Shown here one piece after another: positions 19,329-27,634 of a stretch of DNA of 64,000 bases. Numbering within the stretch: position 1 is the first letter of the stretch; the number at the start of each line of letters is the position of its first letter. The stretch is from Mycobacterium kubicae (GTDB taxonomy: Bacteria > Actinomycetota > Actinomycetes > Mycobacteriales > Mycobacteriaceae), in NCBI RefSeq assembly GCF_015689175.1, contig NZ_CP065047.1:372001-436000 (forward strand), read 5' to 3'. The notes under the pieces were generated by a model that saw nothing but the letters and a program-made list of their open reading frames with translations, was not told where the DNA came from and made no database searches. A program made the position numbers and the translations under genes.

Positions 19329-20148
19329 TGCGGGCAACCCTTCTGCTGGAACGGATTTGGCGAATGCCGGAAGATTCCGTGGATCCGCCGGAGCTTTCGG
19401 TGAGACCCGAGGCCGCATAGTGCCGGAACACGTCCTCGAGCGTGGCGTCCGGCGAGACCGTCGACTTCAACTCATCGGGTGATCCCACCGCCTGCAACGC
19501 CCCGCGGTGCATCAGCGCCACACGGTCACACAACGCGTCGGCTTCTTCCATGTAGTGGGTGGTCAACAGCACCGTCATGCCGTACTCGGCCTGCATCTTC
19601 TGTACTTGGCTCCATACGCCGTCTCGCGCGATCGGGTCCAGCCCGACGGTCGGCTCGTCGAGTACCAGCAGCGACGGGCGATTGACCAGCGCCTGTGCGA
19701 CTTCCAAACGGCGGACCATGCCGCCGGAGTAGGACGACGCCAGACGCTCGGCAACGTCGATCAGGTCCATGGCTTCCAATGCCTCGTTGACGCGCTCCTC
19801 GCGGGAACTGCGCGGCACGCCGTACAACCGGGCGAACCACTCGACATTCTGGCGGCCGGTCAACGCGGCCTCGATCGAGAGCTGTTGCGGCACATAGCCG
19901 ATGTTGCTGCGAATGTCGATGGTCTCGTGGCGGGCGTCCAGCCCAAAGATGCGTAGCTGGCCGTCCTGTACCGGTGCGAGGGTGGTCAGCACCCGTACCA
20001 CGGTGGTCTTGCCCGCGCCGTTGGGCCCGAGCAGGCCCATCGTCTCGCCCGGTTCTACCTGGAAGGTCACGTCATCCACGGCGGTCGACGGACCGTACCG
20101 GTAGGTCAAGTTCTGGCAATCGATCGCCAGCATCGTGGGTGCGTTCAT
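19318..20148 (-). CDS. ABC transporter ATP-binding protein (DrrA-like)
   Basis: 276-residue ATPase. Walker A is GPNGAGKTT (about residues 41-49), the signature is YSGGMVRRLEVAQ, Walker B is LLVLDEPT, and the switch histidine is in LLTTHYMEEAD. The C-terminal tail with TLEDVFRHY is typical of DrrA-type daunorubicin-resistance ATPases. The start overlaps the MarR stop as ATGA and the end overlaps the permease, so the three genes are tightly coupled. Serine-rich tail of about 35 residues has no clear role. Confidence 0.92.
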   Translation of the reverse strand: MNAPTMLAIDCQNLTYRYGPSTAVDDVTFQVEPGETMGLLGPNGAGKTTVVRVLTTLAPVQDGQLRIFGLDARHETIDIRSNIGYVPQQLSIEAALTGRQNVEWFARLYGVPRSSREERVNEALEAMDLIDVAERLASSYSGGMVRRLEVAQALVNRPSLLVLDEPTVGLDPIARDGVWSQVQKMQAEYGMTVLLTTHYMEEADALCDRVALMHRGALQAVGSPDELKSTVSPDATLEDVFRHYAASGLTESSGGSTESSGIRQIRSSRRVARNVG

Positions 20149-20606
20149 AGCGACCGCTCCTGCAGCATTCTGGTCATCTCTTCGAGGACCTCCAATCCTT
20201 TTGCCAGTACCCCGACTTGGCCGTCGTCAAGCTGTTCGAGCAGTTCGGATACCACCGCGCGGCGGTTTGCCGCGGAGGCATCCATCACATGCTGGGCCGA
20301 CGGAGTGAGCCGTAACCGGCTGACGCGGCGGTCGGCGGCGTCATTGTGACGCTCCAGTAATCCCTCGCTGACGAGCCGGGACACCAGGGTGGACGCCGTG
20401 TTGGGCATCAACCCGAGCTCGTTGGCCGCGGCGCTCACCGAGACGCCGGGTCGGTAGGTGACCAGGCGCAACAGTTCGGCGTGTGATTCCGACAGGCGGC
20501 CGGGCGCGTAGCCGGTGCCGGCCGAACGCCGCAGTTGACGCCGGAATCGGCCGATGGTGCGCATTACGTCGGCGGCGAGGTCGGTGCGGGTGTCCACCTC
20601 ACCCAT
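20145..20606 (-). CDS. MarR-family transcriptional regulator
   Basis: Winged-helix regulator of 153 residues. The recognition region reads VSVSAAANELGLMPNTASTLVSRLVSEGLLER, followed by the wing RRVSRLRLTPSAQ. It is the first gene of an operon with the ABC exporter (ATGA overlap), the usual arrangement for a repressor relieved by the exported compound. A dyad lies directly before its start and is a likely autoregulatory site. Confidence 0.9.
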   Translation of the reverse strand: MGEVDTRTDLAADVMRTIGRFRRQLRRSAGTGYAPGRLSESHAELLRLVTYRPGVSVSAAANELGLMPNTASTLVSRLVSEGLLERHNDAADRRVSRLRLTPSAQHVMDASAANRRAVVSELLEQLDDGQVGVLAKGLEVLEEMTRMLQERSL

Positions 20607-20608
20607 AA

Positions 20609-20627
20609 TAGCTCTGTAGCAGAACTA
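20609..20627. promoter_or_regulatory. Candidate MarR operator
   Basis: TAGCTCTG-TAG-CAGAACTA: eight-base arms with one mismatch around three bases, ending two bases before the MarR start codon (20606 on the minus strand). It also covers the last codon and stop of the upstream phosphodiesterase gene. Site size and position fit a MarR dimer repressing its own operon. Confidence 0.55.
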
Positions 20628-21122
20628 TCTTTCGACTCTGACCAGATCAACGCTGCTCAGGGCGCCATTTCGAACTGTGGCGGTCATGTACGTGCAGTGC
20701 GGTTGGCGGCGGCGGTCCGTCGGCGACCCCGGATTGAGCAACCGCAGGCCGGTGGCGGTCGTGGTGTCCCAGGGGATGTGACTGTGGCCGAATACCAGCA
20801 CGTCGGTGTCGGGGTAGAGCCGCGACATCCGCGCCTCACGGCCCGACGCGGCACCGGTCTCATGGGTCACGGTCAAGCGCAGCCCGTCGAGCGTCACGTC
20901 GGCGCGTTCGGGCAGTCGGGCGCGCAACTCCGGCCCGTCGTTGTTGCCCCAACACGCCACCAGCCTGGCCGCCCGGCTTTCCAGTTGATCGAGCAGGCGC
21001 ACGTCCACCCAGTCGCCGGCATGGACGACCACGTCGACGTTCGCGACCTCGTCCCACAGCTTGGCCGGGAGGTCCCGCGCGCGCTTGGGAACGTGCGTAT
21101 CGGCAATCAGCAGCAGCTGCAC
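20625..21122 (-). CDS. YfcE/MJ0936-type metallophosphoesterase
   Basis: Calcineurin-like phosphodiesterase of 165 residues. All metal-ligand motifs are present: LIADTH at the N-terminus, HAGDW near 35, GNND near 60, a histidine in VTHETG and FGHSHIP near 112. YfcE relatives hydrolyse phosphodiesters in vitro; the natural substrate is not known. It is 18 bases upstream of the MarR gene on the same strand. It is divergent from htdZ, with 36 bases between starts. Confidence 0.88.
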   Translation of the reverse strand: MQLLLIADTHVPKRARDLPAKLWDEVANVDVVVHAGDWVDVRLLDQLESRAARLVACWGNNDGPELRARLPERADVTLDGLRLTVTHETGAASGREARMSRLYPDTDVLVFGHSHIPWDTTTATGLRLLNPGSPTDRRRQPHCTYMTATVRNGALSSVDLVRVER

Positions 21123-21158
21123 AGGTTCTATGCTTACCCGCGAACAGAGGAGAGAGCC

Positions 21159-21614
21159 ATGCGCACCTTCGATTCAGTCGCCGACCTCGCTGCTGCGGCC
21201 GGCGAGACGATCGGGCAAAGCGACTGGGTGACCATCACCCAAGAGGACGTCAACAAGTTCGCCGATGCGACCGGGGACCACCAGTGGATCCACGTCGACC
21301 CGGAACGGGCCGCCAAGGGGCCGTTCGGCAAGACCATCGCCCACGGCTTCATGACGCTGTCGTTGTTGCCGCGGCTGCAACACGACATGTACACGGTCAA
21401 GGGCATCAAGCTGGCAATCAACTACGGCCTCAACAAGGTTCGTTTCCCGGCTCCGGTACCCGTCGGCTCCCGAGTGCGCGCCCAGAGTTCGTTGGTCAGC
21501 GTCGATGACGTCGGTAACGGTGCGGTGCAGGCGACGGTGTCGACCACCGTCGAGGTGGAGGGGTCGTCCAAGCCGGCGTGCGTGGCCGAAAGCGTCGTCC
21601 GCTACATCACCTGA
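21159..21614 (+). CDS. htdZ: R-specific 3-hydroxyacyl-CoA dehydratase HtdZ (MaoC-like)
   Basis: Single hot-dog hydratase acting on (R)-3-hydroxyacyl thioesters. The 151 residues equal Rv0130. The catalytic pair is Asp40 and His45 in DATGDHQWIHVD, the R-hydratase motif. The ATG at 21159 has GAGGAGAG upstream; in-frame codons further upstream lie inside the divergent phosphodiesterase and were ignored. It is convergent with fadE1. Confidence 0.94.
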   Translation: MRTFDSVADLAAAAGETIGQSDWVTITQEDVNKFADATGDHQWIHVDPERAAKGPFGKTIAHGFMTLSLLPRLQHDMYTVKGIKLAINYGLNKVRFPAPVPVGSRVRAQSSLVSVDDVGNGAVQATVSTTVEVEGSSKPACVAESVVRYIT

Positions 21615-21638
21615 GGAAGCGAAGGGCGGGGGTCGCGG

Positions 21639-22943
21639 CTAGAACTCCGCGATCGCGTGCTCGAGACGTTCGGCCAGACGTGCCTCGGCTTCGGCCCGTC
21701 GAGTCGGGATGTGCTGCGACGGGAAAGGTGTTGTCACCGGCTGATATTCGCGCAAGGTACGCCGGGCCACCGTCATCTTGTGCAGCTCTGTGGCGCCGTC
21801 CGCGATGCCCAATGACTGCGCAGCCACCATCATCTTGACGAACGGCATCTCGTCGGAGACCCCGAGCGCCCCGTGCAGATGCATGGCCCGCTGCACCACG
21901 TCGTGCAGAACTTGGGGCATGGCCACCTTGACCGCCGCGATGTCTCGGCGCACCTTCTGGTAATCGTGATGCTTGTCGATCAACCAGGCGGTGCGCAGCA
22001 CCAGCAGCCGGAACTGCTCGATCTGAATCCAGCTGTCGGCGACCTTCTCCTGAGTCATCTGAAAGTCGGACAGTCGCCCATGCCGGGTCTGGCGTGACAC
22101 CGCCCGCTCACACATCATGTCGAAAGCCTTGCGGGCCAAGGCAATTGTGCGCATAGCGTGGTGAATGCGGCCACCGCCGAGTCGAGTCTGCGCGATCATG
22201 AACGCTTGTCCCTCACCGCCCAGCACGTGGTCGGCCGGCACCCGGACCTCGTTGTAGCGGACATAGCCGTGACTGGCGCGCTTTGACGATTCCCCTCCCA
22301 CACCGACATTGCGCACGATCTCGATGCCCGGCGTCTCAGCCGGAACGATGAACAGCGACATCTTCTCGTGGGTGCGGGCCTCGGGGTTGGTCACGGCCAT
22401 GACGATGAAGAACGAGGCATGCTTGGCGTTGGTGGAAAACCACTTCTCGCCGTTGATGATCCAATCCTCACCGTCACGGGTCGCCGAGGTGACGAACAGC
22501 CCGGGATCCGAACCGCCCTGCGGTTCGGTCATGGAATAGCACGAGGTGATCTCGCCGTCGAGCAGCGGCTGCAGGTAACGCGCCTTCTGCTCGTCGGTGC
22601 CGAACAGCGCCAAGATCTCGGCGTTACCGGAATCCGGGGCCTGGCAACCGAACACCGACGGCGCCCAGCGGGAGCGGCCCAGGATTTCGTTGAGCAGCGC
22701 CAGCATGACCTGGCCGAAGCCCTGCCCGCCGAGTTCGGGTCGCAAGTGCACCGCCCACAACCCCTGGTCCTTCACCTGCTGCTGTAAGGGCCGCAACACC
22801 GCCATCAGGTCGGCGTTCTTCTTGTCGTAGGGGTCCAGGGCGACCAGGTCGAGCGGTTCGAGTTCCTCGACCATGAACTTTTCCACCCAGTCCAGCTTGG
22901 CTTGGTATTCCGGGTCTGTTTCGAAGTCCCACACTGTAGGCAA
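21639..22943 (-). CDS. fadE1: Acyl-CoA dehydrogenase FadE1
   Basis: FAD-dependent acyl-CoA dehydrogenase of about 434 residues. It has the YSMTEPQGGSDP flavin-contact loop, the INGEKWFSTNA strand, and RIHHAMRTIALARKAFDM. The catalytic base is expected in the C-terminal domain near LHGALGVSDEMPF/DGATELHK. It belongs to the long N-terminus FadE2/ACAD10-11-like group. TTG at 22943 is chosen as start because GGAGAA lies five bases upstream and the protein then opens with the family N-terminus PTVWDFETDPEY. ATG at 22973 would add ten residues. Corresponds to Rv0131c. Confidence 0.92.
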   Translation of the reverse strand: MPTVWDFETDPEYQAKLDWVEKFMVEELEPLDLVALDPYDKKNADLMAVLRPLQQQVKDQGLWAVHLRPELGGQGFGQVMLALLNEILGRSRWAPSVFGCQAPDSGNAEILALFGTDEQKARYLQPLLDGEITSCYSMTEPQGGSDPGLFVTSATRDGEDWIINGEKWFSTNAKHASFFIVMAVTNPEARTHEKMSLFIVPAETPGIEIVRNVGVGGESSKRASHGYVRYNEVRVPADHVLGGEGQAFMIAQTRLGGGRIHHAMRTIALARKAFDMMCERAVSRQTRHGRLSDFQMTQEKVADSWIQIEQFRLLVLRTAWLIDKHHDYQKVRRDIAAVKVAMPQVLHDVVQRAMHLHGALGVSDEMPFVKMMVAAQSLGIADGATELHKMTVARRTLREYQPVTTPFPSQHIPTRRAEAEARLAERLEHAIAEF

Positions 22944-23038
22944 CCGTTCTCCGGCGCACCGTCGCACCGGCATCGTTGATCAAGCCACCCCATCCTAGAG
23001 GGCGCCGGTGCGCCGATCACCGCGCGCGGGAATGCGAT

Positions 23039-23740
23039 TCAGGCGCTGTCGCCGCGGGTGTCGATGACCCGCTGGGCGATATCGACGAGCTTGGTCTGAT
23101 TCTCCTGCGACAACACGCGCAGCATCTCGAAGGCGCGCATCTCGTCGATGGCGTAGCGCTCCATGATGATGCCCTTGGCCTGGCCGATCCGGTCTCTACT
23201 GGCCAGCGCGGACTGCATCTGTTCGCTGTGGCGGCCCGCCAGGATGGCCGCGGCGGCGTGGGCGGCGAGGATGGCGCCGATGGTTTCGGCATCGACGTCC
23301 CAGGCATGGCTGCGGGTGCTGAACAGATTCAGGGCGCCGGCGGTGCGGTCTGCGGTGTACAACTTGAACGACAGGCTGCTCCGAATGCCGAGTTCCTCGG
23401 CGGCCGGGGCATAGCGCGGCCAGCGTGGTTCGGTGCGCAGATCATCAGACCGCACAACTGTTTCGTGAAGGGCAGCTTCCGCGCAGGGACCCTCGCCGAA
23501 GTCGTGCTGCAACGCGTCGAGCTTGGCAACGATGCCGTCGGTGTCGGCCACAGACTCGAATTCCCCGCCCTTCTTCACCAGCAGTACACCGGCTACGTCG
23601 GCTCCCGAGATGAGTTCCACCGCCGCGTTGGTCACTTCGGTCAAGATCTCGCTAACGGTCCGAGGCGCGGCTGTGGTCCGCGCGAGCGCGGCCATTTGCT
23701 TAGCCAGGTCGTGTTTGCGATCTGGCTCCGATGAGTCCAT
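23039..23740 (-). CDS. GAF-ANTAR domain protein, probable RNA-binding antiterminator
   Basis: 233-residue two-domain regulator. A GAF sensor spans about residues 20-165 (ELISGADVAGVLLVKKGGEF, GIRSSLSFKLY). An ANTAR RNA-binding module follows at about 175-230 (RDRIGQAKGIIMERYAID through IAQRVI). ANTAR proteins bind dual hairpins in nascent RNA. No such dual-hairpin target is evident next door. The start ATG at 23740 is preferred over the longer reading from 23797. Divergent from the Mn-catalase gene by 129 bases. Confidence 0.9.
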   Translation of the reverse strand: MDSSEPDRKHDLAKQMAALARTTAAPRTVSEILTEVTNAAVELISGADVAGVLLVKKGGEFESVADTDGIVAKLDALQHDFGEGPCAEAALHETVVRSDDLRTEPRWPRYAPAAEELGIRSSLSFKLYTADRTAGALNLFSTRSHAWDVDAETIGAILAAHAAAAILAGRHSEQMQSALASRDRIGQAKGIIMERYAIDEMRAFEMLRVLSQENQTKLVDIAQRVIDTRGDSA

Positions 23741-23797
23741 AGGTCCGCATTGTGCCCCATGTATGCGTCCTGAACTAGGCCGACGGGTCACCATCAA

Positions 23798-23822
23798 GGT
23801 TTAGCCACCAACTCCACGGGTA
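23798..23822 (+). promoter_or_regulatory. SigF-type promoter of the Mn-catalase gene
   Basis: GGTTT, 15 bases, GGGTA matches the mycobacterial sigma-F consensus (GGTTT-N15 to 17-GGGTA) exactly. The -10 element ends 48 bases before the catalase ATG, giving a leader of about 40 bases. Sigma-F control fits a stationary-phase or stress catalase. Confidence 0.75.
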
Positions 23823-23869
23823 ACCGCCGCTCGAACCAGCCCAAGTTCTAGCCCGTCAGGGAGGCGTCA

Positions 23870-24766
23870 ATGTTCATCCACAACAAAGACTTGCAGTTCG
23901 AGGTCCGAGTCGACCGACCCGACCCGCGCTTTGCGTCGCTGCTCATGGACCAGTTCGGCGGGGCGAACGGTGAACTGACGGCTGCGCTTCAGTACTTCAC
24001 GCAGGCCTTCGTGCTGCGCCAGAAGAACCCGAAGATGTACGACCTGTTCATGGACATCGCCACGGAGGAACTCAGCCACCTGGAGATGGTCGGGTCGATG
24101 ATCACGATGTTGCTCGACGGGCTCAACGACAATCTGCACATCGCCAACCAGCGGTGTGACTGGATGCCCGCGGTGGCCAGCGCCGACGGTCGCGACAGCA
24201 TCATCAACTCCGTTTCGGTCAACCCGATGTTCCTGGTGCTCAGCGGCGGGGGACCGGACGTCAAAGACTCTGCGGGGAACAACTGGACCGGCGCCTTCAT
24301 CGACGCCAACGGTGACCCCACCGTCGACCTGCGCAACAACATCGCCGCGGAGTCGCGCGCCAAGATCGTCTACGAATACCTCAAGCAGATGACTGATGAT
24401 CCCGGCGTGCAGGACACTCTGACGTTCCTGATGACCCGCGAGGTCGCGCACTTCCAGCAATTCACCGCGGCGCTCAACGAGTTGCCGGTGAACTTCCCCC
24501 CGGGGCAGCTGCCCGGCGACGACCGCTTCCAGAACCTGGCTTTCAACATGTCCAACGGTGGCGGCGAATCGATCCGCGGACCGTGGAACGAGGGCCAAGG
24601 CCCGTGGCCCGAGGGCATGCAGTGGCGGTACGTGGAAAAGCCCGAGCAGGAGTGGCTGGGCAGCGACACGCGCCAGAACAAGGGAGCCGAACGGGTTCCC
24701 GACGGTTCGCCGGCCGTGCAGGGTGAGAAGCCTTTCACCCACGAGCAGCGGGTGCCGACCAACTGA
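23870..24766 (+). CDS. Manganese (non-haem) catalase
   Basis: Di-manganese catalase splitting hydrogen peroxide, 298 residues. The four-helix bundle ligands are visible: Glu35 in GGANGELTAALQYF, the Glu/His pair in TEELSHLEMV (about 66-70), Glu in AAESRAKIVYEYL and Glu/His in TREVAHFQQF. The C-terminal tail (from about 245) is rich in Gly, Trp and Pro, as in this family. Start ATG has GGGAGG upstream. M. tuberculosis lacks it to my knowledge. It ends at a strong shared terminator. Confidence 0.94.
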   Translation: MFIHNKDLQFEVRVDRPDPRFASLLMDQFGGANGELTAALQYFTQAFVLRQKNPKMYDLFMDIATEELSHLEMVGSMITMLLDGLNDNLHIANQRCDWMPAVASADGRDSIINSVSVNPMFLVLSGGGPDVKDSAGNNWTGAFIDANGDPTVDLRNNIAAESRAKIVYEYLKQMTDDPGVQDTLTFLMTREVAHFQQFTAALNELPVNFPPGQLPGDDRFQNLAFNMSNGGGESIRGPWNEGQGPWPEGMQWRYVEKPEQEWLGSDTRQNKGAERVPDGSPAVQGEKPFTHEQRVPTN

Positions 24767-24777
24767 TCTTGACACCA

Positions 24778-24814
24778 AAAGGCCGGGCGTCGCGTTATCC
24801 GACGCCCGGCCTTT
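24778..24814. terminator. Bidirectional hairpin terminator between catalase and hemerythrin
   Basis: Perfect 15-base arms (24778-24792 and 24800-24814) around a seven-base loop between two convergent genes, 12 bases after the catalase stop and 7 bases after the hemerythrin stop. The arms end in AAA/TTT, so each strand reads short T-runs after a very GC-rich stem. Confidence 0.8.
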
Positions 24815-24820
24815 ATGTCT

Positions 24821-25405
24821 TTACTTCACCTGCGGGTCTGGCGGGTTGTCCTCTGAGCGCCCGGTGAAGGCGTCGCGGACATGGTCCATCACCGCCGCTC
24901 CCATCCCCATCGTCTTGAGCACCGCCGGGTTGGGCGGGGTGGCCGGGTGTGGGCGGGTCGGCGCAACCTTCTTGGCCGCCTCCAGCTTCTGCCCGATCTT
25001 CTCCAGCTCCTCGCGGCTGATCACCGCTTGAACCTGGGGCCACACCACGTCCTGCTCGTAGGCGATGTGTTCGCGGCCGAGTTTGACGAATTCCTGTAGC
25101 GCTTCGTGGTAATCGGGCTCGCCGGGTTTGCCGTCTTCCAACCGCTGCAGCAATTTCTTGCCGGCCTGCTCCTGCTCGATCGCCTTGTCGGCCAGCTCGT
25201 CCCCGTCTTCCAGCGCATCGCGGACCGCCGGCCAGAAGAATTGTTCTTCGATCGCTTCGTGCTGTGACTCGGAGATGATCAAGTTGTTCACCACGGTTTC
25301 CAAACCGCTGGCTTGCGCACCCGCTCCCGACGGTGCGCCGTCAAGCGTCTCGAATAAGCCGAGCACACTCTTATGGTCCTGGCGAAGAAATGTGATTGCG
25401 TCCAT
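24821..25405 (-). CDS. Hemerythrin-like HHE domain protein
   Basis: Di-iron hemerythrin-like protein of 194 residues. Histidine/glutamate ligand motifs are DHKSVLGLFETL near residue 10, SQHEAIEEQFFWP near 48 and REHIAYEQDVVWP near 110. The C-terminal 50 residues are Pro/Ala-rich. Mycobacterial relatives are linked to peroxide and nitric oxide handling. The ATG at 25405 has GGAAGGGG upstream. It is convergent with the Mn-catalase and divergent from the cation-efflux gene. Confidence 0.9.
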   Translation of the reverse strand: MDAITFLRQDHKSVLGLFETLDGAPSGAGAQASGLETVVNNLIISESQHEAIEEQFFWPAVRDALEDGDELADKAIEQEQAGKKLLQRLEDGKPGEPDYHEALQEFVKLGREHIAYEQDVVWPQVQAVISREELEKIGQKLEAAKKVAPTRPHPATPPNPAVLKTMGMGAAVMDHVRDAFTGRSEDNPPDPQVK

Positions 25406-25450
25406 ATTGTCCCCTTCCGATTGGGCTGTCAGTCGGTGAGTGGCAAGCGC

Positions 25451-25476
25451 ATACCCAGGTCGGAAGCGTTGAAACT
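25451..25476 (-). promoter_or_regulatory. SigF-like promoter of the hemerythrin gene
   Basis: On the minus strand, AGTTT (25476-25472), 15 bases, GGGTAT (25456-25451): one mismatch from the sigma-F consensus. It lies 46 bases upstream of the hemerythrin ATG. Confidence 0.6.
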
Positions 25477-25502
25477 GGTTGGCCGCAGACAGCCGACGGC
25501 CC

Positions 25503-25528
25503 CGTTTGGCGCTATGGCGGCGAGGGTA
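25503..25528 (+). promoter_or_regulatory. SigF-like promoter of the cation-efflux gene
   Basis: CGTTT, 16 bases, GGGTA: one mismatch from the sigma-F consensus. The -10 element is only 10 bases before the ATG at 25539, so the transcript would be nearly leaderless. Weaker than the catalase site. Confidence 0.4.
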
Positions 25529-25538
25529 GCTATGGGCA

Positions 25539-26453
25539 ATGGCAGCGGACGGCACGACCAAAGCAATTGTGGTTGCGTTCGGTGCCGACGCAGGAATCGC
25601 TGCCGCGAAGTTCGTGGCCTTCCTGATAACCGGCAGTTCGGCGATGCTCGCCGAGTCCCAGCACTCGCTCGCCGACAGTATCAACGAGCTGTTGCTGATG
25701 GTGGGCAAGCGGCGCGCGCATCGCAGCCCAGATGCCTTGCACCAGTTCGGTTATGGCCGCAGCCGCTATTTCTACTCCTTCATCGTGGCGCTGACCGTCT
25801 TCGTCATCGGTTCGGTCGTCGCCCTGTACGAGGGCTATCACAAGCTCACCCACCCCGAGCCGCTGACCACACCGGCGGTTGCCATCACGATCCTGGTGGT
25901 CGCGGCGGCATTCGAGGGCATCAGCCTGCGCACCGCGGTCAGGCAATCCGCCAAGCTGAAGGGTTCGAGTAGCTGGTGGCAATTCATCCGGAATTTCCGT
26001 ACGCCCGAACCGGCCGTGGTGTTACTGGAGGACAGCGCGGCGGTGATCGGCCTGACGCTGGCATTCGCCGGCGTCATCTTGACCACCGTCACGCACGACC
26101 CCGTCTGGGACGCCTTCAGCAGCTTGGGTATCGGTGTGCTGCTCGGCTGCGTGGCGTTCATCCTGATCTTCGAGACGCAGAGCCTGCTGATCGGTGAAGG
26201 CGCAACGACCAAGCAATACAACATGATTCGCGCTGTGCTGGAGCAAACCGCGCATGTCGACCGGGTCAGCGACATGCGCACCCAATACCTCGCACCCGAC
26301 GAACTGCTGGTCACCGCGAAGGTGGTGCTGGGTCCCGAGATCGACATGGGCGTGGCCGCCGACGCCATCCGAACCGCGGAGGCGCGGGTCCGCGAAGCGG
26401 TACCGATGGTGCGGGCCGTCTACCTTCAGCCCGATGTCGAGCACGACGGATAG
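25539..26453 (+). CDS. Cation diffusion facilitator family transporter
   Basis: 304-residue CDF protein with about six membrane helices, likely a divalent-metal/proton antiporter. Helix II carries the metal-site pattern in AESQHSLADSINE and helix V has LLEDSAAVIGL, resembling the SLC30A9-like branch. A cytoplasmic ferredoxin-like tail starts near residue 215. It is expressed away from the hemerythrin gene. Zinc, iron or manganese are all plausible; manganese or iron would fit the neighbouring metalloenzymes, which is inference. Confidence 0.88.
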   Translation: MAADGTTKAIVVAFGADAGIAAAKFVAFLITGSSAMLAESQHSLADSINELLLMVGKRRAHRSPDALHQFGYGRSRYFYSFIVALTVFVIGSVVALYEGYHKLTHPEPLTTPAVAITILVVAAAFEGISLRTAVRQSAKLKGSSSWWQFIRNFRTPEPAVVLLEDSAAVIGLTLAFAGVILTTVTHDPVWDAFSSLGIGVLLGCVAFILIFETQSLLIGEGATTKQYNMIRAVLEQTAHVDRVSDMRTQYLAPDELLVTAKVVLGPEIDMGVAADAIRTAEARVREAVPMVRAVYLQPDVEHDG

Positions 26454-26464
26454 TTCAAGTTTCG

Positions 26465-27574
26465 TCAGTGCAGCTTCGGTAAGACGTTGGTGCGGTAGAA
26501 GTCGATTGCCGTCAGGGGATTGTCCTGCGCGAAGTGGATGAAGGGAATCGCACCGGCATCCAGCACCGTCTGCAGCGCGCTGATGTGCGGGGCAGGGTCG
26601 GTGCCGATGGTCCAGTTGGCGAGCACCTTGTCGGTCGGGTTGGCGGATTCGGCGGCGCGCTGGATCTCTATCGGGTTGGGTTGGTCGACTGCGCCCGCGG
26701 TGAATCGCCACAAAGCGGCGCTGCGACTGGCCTCGTCGCGGTCACCGACGACGGCGAAATATTCGGCGCGCTTACCCATGGTGGCCGCATCGCGCCCGGC
26801 GGCCTGTGCCCCCGCGGCGAAGGCGGCTTGGAGTTTCGGGTCTTTCAAGTCGCGGGCCTGGGTGATCCAGCCGTCGCCGTACTGGCCGGCCAGCGTCGCG
26901 CTCTTGGGACCACCGGCGGCCACGAAGATCGGCGGCGGCGCCGCCGGCAAGTCGTAAAGCTTCAAAGAGTTTGTCTGAAAGTACTTGCCTGCGAATGATA
27001 TCCGCTCGCCGCTCCAAAGTTGCCGGATGAGCGTGATCGCTTCGACGAGCCGGTCGTGACGTTCGGTGTAGTTGCCGTAGGTGTTGGTCGCGGCTTGCTC
27101 GTTGAGCCGCTCACCGGTGCCCAGGCCGAGAAAGACCCGGCCCGCACTCAAGATGGCGAGCGAGGCGAAGGCCTGGGCAACGGTGGCCGGGTGGTAGCGA
27201 TAGGTGGGACAGGTGACCCCGGTGCCGAACGAGATCCGACTGGTGTTGCTGCCCACCAGAGCCAGCGTCAGCCACGGAAACATCGAGTGGCCTTCGTTGT
27301 CCTGCCACGGCTGCAGGTGGTCACTGGCCCACACATACTGAAAGCCGGCCTGCTCGGCCGCCTTGGCTTGGGCCACCAGCTGATCAGTGCGGAACTGCTC
27401 GTGTGCCAACACGAACCCGACGCCTTTGGCCGGGGGCGGGGCCGGACTCGCGGGGGGACCGGAAGGGGCGCCGCGCTCGGTGCCGGCGTGGCAACCGGCG
27501 GCCAGGCCGCCGGCGCCGAGCACACCAGCTCCCGCGGCAACGCGCCCGAACGCCCGTCTGGAAAATTCGGCCAT
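26465..27574 (-). CDS. fgd2: F420-dependent hydroxymycolic acid dehydrogenase (fHMAD, Fgd2)
   Basis: Luciferase-like F420 enzyme of 369 residues that, in M. tuberculosis (Rv0132c), oxidises hydroxymycolates to ketomycolates. The N-terminus has a twin-arginine signal (SRRAFGRVAAGAG) ending in a lipobox-like LAAGC, so it should be an exported lipoprotein. The LLM core follows a Pro-rich linker and begins GVGFVLAHEQF; it includes LGLGTGERLNE and the GDGWITQARD strand. The start at 27574 places the RR motif correctly; the ribosome site is only a G-run. Divergent from the GNAT gene by 60 bases. Confidence 0.93.
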   Translation of the reverse strand: MAEFSRRAFGRVAAGAGVLGAGGLAAGCHAGTERGAPSGPPASPAPPPAKGVGFVLAHEQFRTDQLVAQAKAAEQAGFQYVWASDHLQPWQDNEGHSMFPWLTLALVGSNTSRISFGTGVTCPTYRYHPATVAQAFASLAILSAGRVFLGLGTGERLNEQAATNTYGNYTERHDRLVEAITLIRQLWSGERISFAGKYFQTNSLKLYDLPAAPPPIFVAAGGPKSATLAGQYGDGWITQARDLKDPKLQAAFAAGAQAAGRDAATMGKRAEYFAVVGDRDEASRSAALWRFTAGAVDQPNPIEIQRAAESANPTDKVLANWTIGTDPAPHISALQTVLDAGAIPFIHFAQDNPLTAIDFYRTNVLPKLH

Positions 27575-27634
27575 CCCCCCGGAGTACCCGCCGGGCGAGT
27601 GGCCACACGATGGGCGGGGACTAGCCTGATCGGC

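Noticed and set aside
20535..21158. Long upstream extension of htdZ
   Set aside because: It lies antisense to the phosphodiesterase and MarR genes; the ATG at 21159 gives the exact family length and has a ribosome site.
23741..23797. N-terminal extension of the GAF-ANTAR protein
   Set aside because: The extra 19 residues lack family similarity and the ATG at 23740 gives a normal start.
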